The notes under the pieces were generated by a model that made no database searches, was not told the DNA's origin, and was given only the letters and a program-made list of their open reading frames with translations. The position numbers and the translations under genes were made by a program. Positions 21,392-25,310 of a stretch of DNA of 25,310 nt are shown here, piece after piece (the first letter of the stretch is position 1; the number at the start of each line of letters is the position of its first letter). The stretch is from JBMNUL01 sp050946255 (GTDB lineage Bacteria; Actinomycetota; Coriobacteriia; Coriobacteriales; CADBOM01): contig JBMNUL010000016.1 of NCBI GenBank assembly GCA_050946255.1, forward strand, positions 1 through 25,310. Reading direction: 5' to 3'.

Positions 21392-22088
21392 GGGTAAAGA
21401 CCCCAAACTAGAAACGGCGGATCTGCCGGGGAAAACGGGGTCTGCCATTGCAGCCATCGGCAAGATGCAGGTGGCGATGCTGCCGGTGTCTCTCTTGCCC
21501 ATCGTTGCCGCCTCCCTGGGATTTCAGGCAAATTGGCTGGTCTGGGCACAAGTATCAGTGGCATCGCTCTCGCTTGGGCTCGGCGTCATTTCGTCTGCGT
21601 GGCTCTCGCTTTTCGATGTGAGATACAGGAGGCTCCCAACAAAGATCGTGCGTCCGATGTACGCCTCCGCGCTGGCCTTCTCGGTTTCCATCGCAGCTGT
21701 TTCCGTGCCGGGGTCGGGCTTTGCCCTGCGGTTCCTGACTAGAGAGATGTGCGGCCTCGCCGTCGTCTTAGTGTGCATTGCCACTCCCGTTGCCGTTTCG
21801 GCCGTGTCGTCATCAAAGCCGCTTTTTCTCTTCCGCCGGGAATCACCTGGGGAAGGACTGAAGCTGCCCAAATCCAACTTGATAGGGGGTGGTGATCTCA
21901 GGCTGATCCTCGCTATCGCCCTGCAGCTCGGGCAGCTGACGGCGGTTTCAGTTATGTTGTCCTGTGCTCTAGGTCTAACTGTCTGCGCAGTTCGGAAAAC
22001 CCGCACGTTTCCTTTCGGGCCGTGTCTGGCGCTTCCTGGGATGGGCTTGGCGTTCTTGCAGCTAGCAAGCGCAATCTTAAGCATATAA
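21384..22088 (+). CDS. A24 family prepilin peptidase-like membrane protein
   Basis: This 234-residue hydrophobic protein has several membrane helices and both aspartate motifs of the A24 prepilin peptidases: DVRYRRLPTK (first catalytic Asp) and GGGDLRLILAIA (the GxGD motif). The tail KTRTFPFGPCLALPGMGLAF matches the family's conserved end. The N-terminal methylase domain of PilD is absent, so it is closer to short TadV/CpaA-type enzymes. It would cut leader peptides of type IV pilin-like proteins at the membrane. ATG 21384 overlaps the end of aroE by 8 bases, and the only site is a G-run (GCGGGG) right before it, so it may rely on coupled translation. No pilin genes are nearby. Confidence 0.75.
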   Translation: MPRGKDPKLETADLPGKTGSAIAAIGKMQVAMLPVSLLPIVAASLGFQANWLVWAQVSVASLSLGLGVISSAWLSLFDVRYRRLPTKIVRPMYASALAFSVSIAAVSVPGSGFALRFLTREMCGLAVVLVCIATPVAVSAVSSSKPLFLFRRESPGEGLKLPKSNLIGGGDLRLILAIALQLGQLTAVSVMLSCALGLTVCAVRKTRTFPFGPCLALPGMGLAFLQLASAILSI

Positions 22089-22089
22089 T
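22055..22089 (+). promoter_or_regulatory. Candidate promoter of aroC with adjoining inverted repeat
   Basis: TATAAT at 22084-22089 is a perfect -10 that overlaps the stop of the peptidase gene, 64 bases before aroC. The -35 position is poor. Instead, CTTGC 22055-22059 and GCAAG 22065-22069 form a 5-bp inverted repeat there, a possible activator or repressor site. Confidence 0.45.
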
Positions 22090-22153
22090 CGATGTGTTTG
22101 GATATAAATCGGGTCCGGGGAATTCAGGTCTCCGGCTTGATCTGGAGGCACAG

Positions 22154-23320
22154 ATGAGGTACACGAGCGCTGGAGAATCCCATGGCAGGGCGCTCACCAC
22201 TATCGTGGCGGGAGTTCCGGCAGGCATATCGCTGTCCACACAGCAGATAGACGACGAGCTCCACAGGAGACAGCTCGGATACGGCCGCGGTGGCCGGATG
22301 AAGATCGAGAGCGATCATGCACAGGTGCTCTCTGGAGTGAGGTTCGGCAAGACCCTCGGAAGCCCGATCTCGATTCTCATAGAGAACAGGGACTTCGAAC
22401 ACTGGACAGACCGAATGGCCGTGGATGGGGAGCCCCCAGAGGACCTGGTCAAGGAGCAGACCCCCCGACCCGGGCATGCCGACCTCGTGGGGGTCATGAA
22501 GATAGGGAGCGACGATTGCCGCGACGTCCTCGAGCGCGCAAGCGCCAGGGAGACCGCCTGCAGGGTTGCAGCCGGAGCTGTTGCAAAGGCCATGCTCTCG
22601 CAGCTGGGAGTCACCGTAGGTTCCTATGTCACCAGGATAGGGACGGCTTCCATACCTCTCGGATTCTACGAAAGCAGCGGATATGTGTTCGACAACGCTG
22701 AGGTCGACAAATCGGCCGTCAGGACACCGGACCAGGGCGCGACGACGTTCAACATGAAGAACGCGATAGACGCCGCGAAGTCCGAGGGACAATCGCTTGG
22801 AGGATGGTTCAACGTGACCGCCACGGGTCTTGTCCCTGGTCTTGGGGGATATGCCCAAGCCGATGACAGGCTCACCTCAAGGCTCGCCGGCGCCGTGTTC
22901 TCCATCCCCGCGATAAAGGGAGTGGAGTTCGGCTTGGGGTTCGAGGCTGGAAAACGCGTTGGCGGGGAGGTGCACGACCCGATTTCCTACGACGAGGAGC
23001 GTGGATATTTCAGAACCTCCAACAATGCCGGTGGACTGGAGGGCGGGATGACCACGGGAGAGCCGCTGATCATCCGAGCCTGCATGAAGCCGATACCAAC
23101 TCTCACGTCCCCGCTCCCCACGATTCACCTTGGGTCGCATGAACCGGTGGAAGCTTCAAAGGAGAGGTCGGATGTCTGTGCCGTGCCGGCTGCCGCAGTG
23201 GTGGCCGAGGCAGAGGTGGCCATCGTGTTGGCAGATGCCTACCAGCGCAAGTTCGGCGGGGATTGCATGCAGGATATGCTCGCGGCTATCGAGAGCTACA
23301 AGAGAAGGATCAGGCCCTAA
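22154..23320 (+). CDS. aroC: Chorismate synthase
   Basis: AroC removes phosphate from EPSP to make chorismate, using reduced FMN. The 388 residues are normal length. The family signatures are in place: RYTSAGESHGRAL at the N-terminus with the active-site His, RRQLGYGRGGRMKIE, RPGHADLVG, and the RASARETACRVAAGA stretch that holds the Arg-rich FMN site. The GxxxRTSNNAGGLEGGMTTGE block and the second conserved His segment follow. ATG 22154 is chosen because GGAGG at 22144-22148 lies 5 bases upstream; the frame back to 22022 overlaps the previous gene. It may start its own transcript from the TATAAT at 22084. Confidence 0.97.
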   Translation: MRYTSAGESHGRALTTIVAGVPAGISLSTQQIDDELHRRQLGYGRGGRMKIESDHAQVLSGVRFGKTLGSPISILIENRDFEHWTDRMAVDGEPPEDLVKEQTPRPGHADLVGVMKIGSDDCRDVLERASARETACRVAAGAVAKAMLSQLGVTVGSYVTRIGTASIPLGFYESSGYVFDNAEVDKSAVRTPDQGATTFNMKNAIDAAKSEGQSLGGWFNVTATGLVPGLGGYAQADDRLTSRLAGAVFSIPAIKGVEFGLGFEAGKRVGGEVHDPISYDEERGYFRTSNNAGGLEGGMTTGEPLIIRACMKPIPTLTSPLPTIHLGSHEPVEASKERSDVCAVPAAAVVAEAEVAIVLADAYQRKFGGDCMQDMLAAIESYKRRIRP

Positions 23321-23341
23321 CATCGAGTAACGTGGCCCGGC

Positions 23342-23357
23342 GCCCAGCGCCTTGGGC
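23342..23357 (+). other. Small hairpin between aroC and aroK
   Basis: GCCCA at 23342-23346 pairs with TGGGC at 23353-23357 across a 6-base loop. No T-run follows. In the 59-base gap it could slow transcription or shape the aroK leader; it is too short to call a terminator. Confidence 0.3.
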
Positions 23358-23379
23358 TTGAAACGAAAGAGAATGCCAG

Positions 23380-23943
23380 TTGACCGGGGAACAAGAGATA
23401 GCACATAGATCGGGGAAAGAAGAATTCTACTGCCCCAATCACATCCTCCTCATAGGCTTCATGGGCTCTGGAAAGTCCACGGCCGCCCGCAAGCTGGCCC
23501 GGATGTATGGCAAGGTCTCCTTCGATACCGACATCGGCATCACCAGGATGACCGGCAAGACAATCCCGCAGATCTTCGATGAGGAGGGTGAGGCGGGTTT
23601 CCGCGAGCACGAGTACGAGTACCTCAAGTACCTCATGGGAGTCGATTCTGCCATCGTCAGCTGCGGGGGAGGAATAATCTCCACGAAGAAATGCCGCGAT
23701 CTGCTCAGGATGCTCGGATTCGTCGTGTTCATGAAGGTGGATCCCGATGAGGCGGTATCGCGAATCTCGTCTCCGGAGAGCCGTCCCCTTCTCAAGGACA
23801 GGCAGCAGATGAGGGAGCTTCTCGAGAAACGCATGCCGCTCTACCTGGAAACGTGCGACATGACTTTCGACACCACCGGGTTGCAGCCGGCACAGGTCGC
23901 GAGGCAACTCGGGGGAATCCTACAAGAGAGGGGGCTAATGTGA
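23380..23943 (+). CDS. aroK: Shikimate kinase
   Basis: AroK phosphorylates shikimate with ATP. The 187-residue protein has Walker A GFMGSGKST, FDTDIGITRMTGKTI with the shikimate-binding Asp, EAGFREHE, SCGGGI, the lid SRPLL and the closing RMPLYLETCDMTFDT. It is slightly longer than the usual 165-175 because of a polar N-terminus (TGEQEIAHRSGKEEF). No ATG lies before the Walker A, so TTG 23380 with AAAGAG 8 bases upstream is the best start. Its TGA overlaps the aroB GTG by 4 bases, so the two are translationally coupled. Confidence 0.95.
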   Translation: MTGEQEIAHRSGKEEFYCPNHILLIGFMGSGKSTAARKLARMYGKVSFDTDIGITRMTGKTIPQIFDEEGEAGFREHEYEYLKYLMGVDSAIVSCGGGIISTKKCRDLLRMLGFVVFMKVDPDEAVSRISSPESRPLLKDRQQMRELLEKRMPLYLETCDMTFDTTGLQPAQVARQLGGILQERGLM

Positions 23944-25043
23944 GCAACAGCGTTGTGAGGTTGTCGCTCCCGGACGGCAAGACATACGACATCAGAATCG
24001 GCTCTGGCGTGAACAACGAAATCGGAAAGCATGTCGCAGAGCTCACGGGAATCCGCTCTGCTGCGGTGATAAGCGATTCCAACGTGGCGCCTCTCTATTC
24101 CGACTCCATCGCGAGCTCTTTGGAGAGCGCGGGATTCGCGGTGGCACAGTTCGCATTCAAGGCGGGGGAGGAGTCGAAGTCACTGGCGCAGCTCGAGGAG
24201 ATCTACAGGGTGCTGGCGGAATACAGGTTCGCGAGGGATTCCGTTATCGTCGCCGTTGGCGGTGGGGTGACGGGCGATCTTGCCGGATTCGCCGCGTCCA
24301 CATACATGAGGGGAGTGCCCTTCGTGCAGGTTCCCACGACGCTCCTCTCGATGGTCGATTCCTCCGTTGGTGGCAAGAACGGGGTCAACGTCGCTGGGAT
24401 CAAGAACCTCGTCGGAAATTTCGCCCAGCCCATCTACGTGTCTGCGGACATCGATTCGCTCGAGACGCTTCCCCTGCTCGAATGGCGCTGTGGTTTCGCC
24501 GAGATGGCCAAGTCGGCGATAATCGACGGTCCGGATTTCTCGTCCTGGCTCTTCGACGCCGCACATGCCCTTGTTGCACACGACCCCGAGAAGCTCCGCG
24601 AGGCAATCGCACGCACCGTGGAGTTCAAGGCGAGGGTCGTCGTGGAAGACGAGCGCGAGTCGGGAACTCGAAAGTGCCTCAACTACGGCCACACCCTCGC
24701 GCATGCCATCGAGGCGGTCTCCAAGAACCCCAGGGTCCCGCACGGGATAGCAGTGGCAGAGGGGATGAGGTTCGCAGCCAAGATGGCGGAGTCGACGATA
24801 GGCACGATGCCGGGATTCGTCGAGGCCCAGGATTCCCTTCTATCAGCTCTCGGCATCGAGCCGATGATGAGGAGCTTCGATGCGGATGAGCTCCTGGAGC
24901 GGATGATGAACGACAAGAAGGCCAACGGCAAGACCATCAGCTTCGTGTTGGCGAAGTCTCCTGGAAACTGGGAGGTCGTGGAGATGGATCCGCAGGTCGT
25001 GCGTGGCCATATCTCAAGCTGGATGGCATCTAAGGAGGCATGA
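23940..25043 (+). CDS. aroB: 3-Dehydroquinate synthase
   Basis: AroB closes the ring of DAHP to give 3-dehydroquinate, using NAD+ and a divalent metal. GTG 23940 is chosen because AGAGGGGG lies about 6 bases upstream and SNSVVRLSLPDGKTYDIRIG then starts at the family's N-terminus. The frame back to 23853 lies inside aroK. The 367 residues have the signatures AVGGGVTGDLAGFAAST, PTTLLSMVDSSVGGKNGVN, the AEMAKSAIIDG stretch with a metal-ligand Glu, and LNYGHTLAHAIE plus VPHGIAVAEGM with metal-ligand His residues. It overlaps aroK by 4 bases and is followed at once by aroQ. Confidence 0.97.
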   Translation: MSNSVVRLSLPDGKTYDIRIGSGVNNEIGKHVAELTGIRSAAVISDSNVAPLYSDSIASSLESAGFAVAQFAFKAGEESKSLAQLEEIYRVLAEYRFARDSVIVAVGGGVTGDLAGFAASTYMRGVPFVQVPTTLLSMVDSSVGGKNGVNVAGIKNLVGNFAQPIYVSADIDSLETLPLLEWRCGFAEMAKSAIIDGPDFSSWLFDAAHALVAHDPEKLREAIARTVEFKARVVVEDERESGTRKCLNYGHTLAHAIEAVSKNPRVPHGIAVAEGMRFAAKMAESTIGTMPGFVEAQDSLLSALGIEPMMRSFDADELLERMMNDKKANGKTISFVLAKSPGNWEVVEMDPQVVRGHISSWMASKEA

Positions 25044-25048
25044 GTCAG

Positions 25049-25310
25049 GTGCAGAAAATCTCGATATTGGTTCTCAACGGACCGAACCTCAATCTGCTCG
25101 GGGAGCGAGACCCGAGGGTCTATGGTGTGCAAACGCTCGACGAGATCAACTCTTACATCAAGACGAGTCTCAGGGGAATCGAGCTCAGGATGGCCGAGTA
25201 CGGCACCGACGTGAGCATATCGGCGAGCTTCTTCCAGTCGAACCACGAGGGGGTGCTCATCGACTGCATACAGGATGCCCGCAAGGTCTACGACGGCATC
25301 GTGTTCAACC
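25049..25310 (+). CDS. aroQ: Type II 3-dehydroquinate dehydratase, N-terminal part
   Basis: AroQ removes water from 3-dehydroquinate to give 3-dehydroshikimate. The 87 visible codons, of about 150 expected, run off the window edge. ILVLNGPNLNLLGERDP with the following VYG carries the lid Arg and the catalytic Tyr region, and FFQSNHEGVLIDCIQDA is the second signature; the visible end, GIVFN, leads into the usual NPGA. The start is probably GTG 25049, because AAGGAGG at 25032-25038 is 10 bases before it. ATG 25040, in frame and overlapping the aroB stop, is only 1 base from that site. The catalytic His lies beyond the window. Confidence 0.93.
   Translation, partial: MQKISILVLNGPNLNLLGERDPRVYGVQTLDEINSYIKTSLRGIELRMAEYGTDVSISASFFQSNHEGVLIDCIQDARKVYDGIVFN

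Noticed and set aside
23342..23357. Shared regulatory hairpin between the aspS and aroK leaders
   Set aside because: Both contain GCCCA and CTTGGGC, but stem length and loop differ and the match is too short to mean much.

Overview
The window looks like core chromosome of a Gram-positive, fairly high-GC bacterium. It is most likely an actinomycete of the class Coriobacteriia; this is inferred from gene order and protein style, not from a search. Supporting signs are strong Shine-Dalgarno sites, GC-rich codon choice (ATC, GTC, CTC, AAG), an LPXTG-anchored surface protein, GatCAB-type tRNA amidation, a YqeG phosphatase, MltG, and a 6S-like RNA between aspS and rarA. All 17 genes I accept lie on the + strand, and the first and last are cut by the window edges.

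Layout. 1-2414: end of gatA and complete gatB, overlapping by ATGA. 2654-3277: orphan DUF47/PhoU-like protein. 3566-5992: large fibro-slime surface protein, which reads as an accessory insertion with less biased codon use and its own promoter, possible operator and terminator. 6223-9501: hisS and aspS. 9502-10339: an 838-base gap holding the aspS terminator, a 6S RNA candidate with its own promoter and UUCG terminator, and an array of 31-bp tandem repeats in front of rarA. 10340-15086: rarA, a small MoaE-like protein, a membrane-anchored DUF948-like protein and an AI-2E family permease. The last two both end in acidic, Ala/Pro-rich repeat tails. 15196-20088: alaS, ruvX, mltG and a YqeG-type phosphatase. 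20390 to the end: shikimate pathway cluster aroE, A24 prepilin peptidase, aroC, aroK, aroB and aroQ (cut).

How the genes fit together. GatA and GatB belong to the amidotransferase that corrects Glu-tRNAGln and/or Asp-tRNAAsn. The AspRS carries the His typical of non-discriminating enzymes, so the two may form one Asn-tRNA pathway. HisRS, AspRS and AlaRS are housekeeping translation genes. RarA and RuvX act in replication and recombination repair, and MltG sets glycan strand length. AroB, AroQ, AroE, AroK and AroC cover five of the seven steps to chorismate. DAHP synthase and EPSP synthase are not in view.

The most interesting material is non-coding: the 6S RNA candidate, the hairpin-forming 31-bp repeats before rarA, and an 8-base motif (GTTTGGAA) found six times between genes. 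Next come the two repeat-tailed membrane proteins and the prepilin peptidase embedded in the aro cluster. I saw no tRNA, rRNA, CRISPR array, insertion sequence or phage gene.
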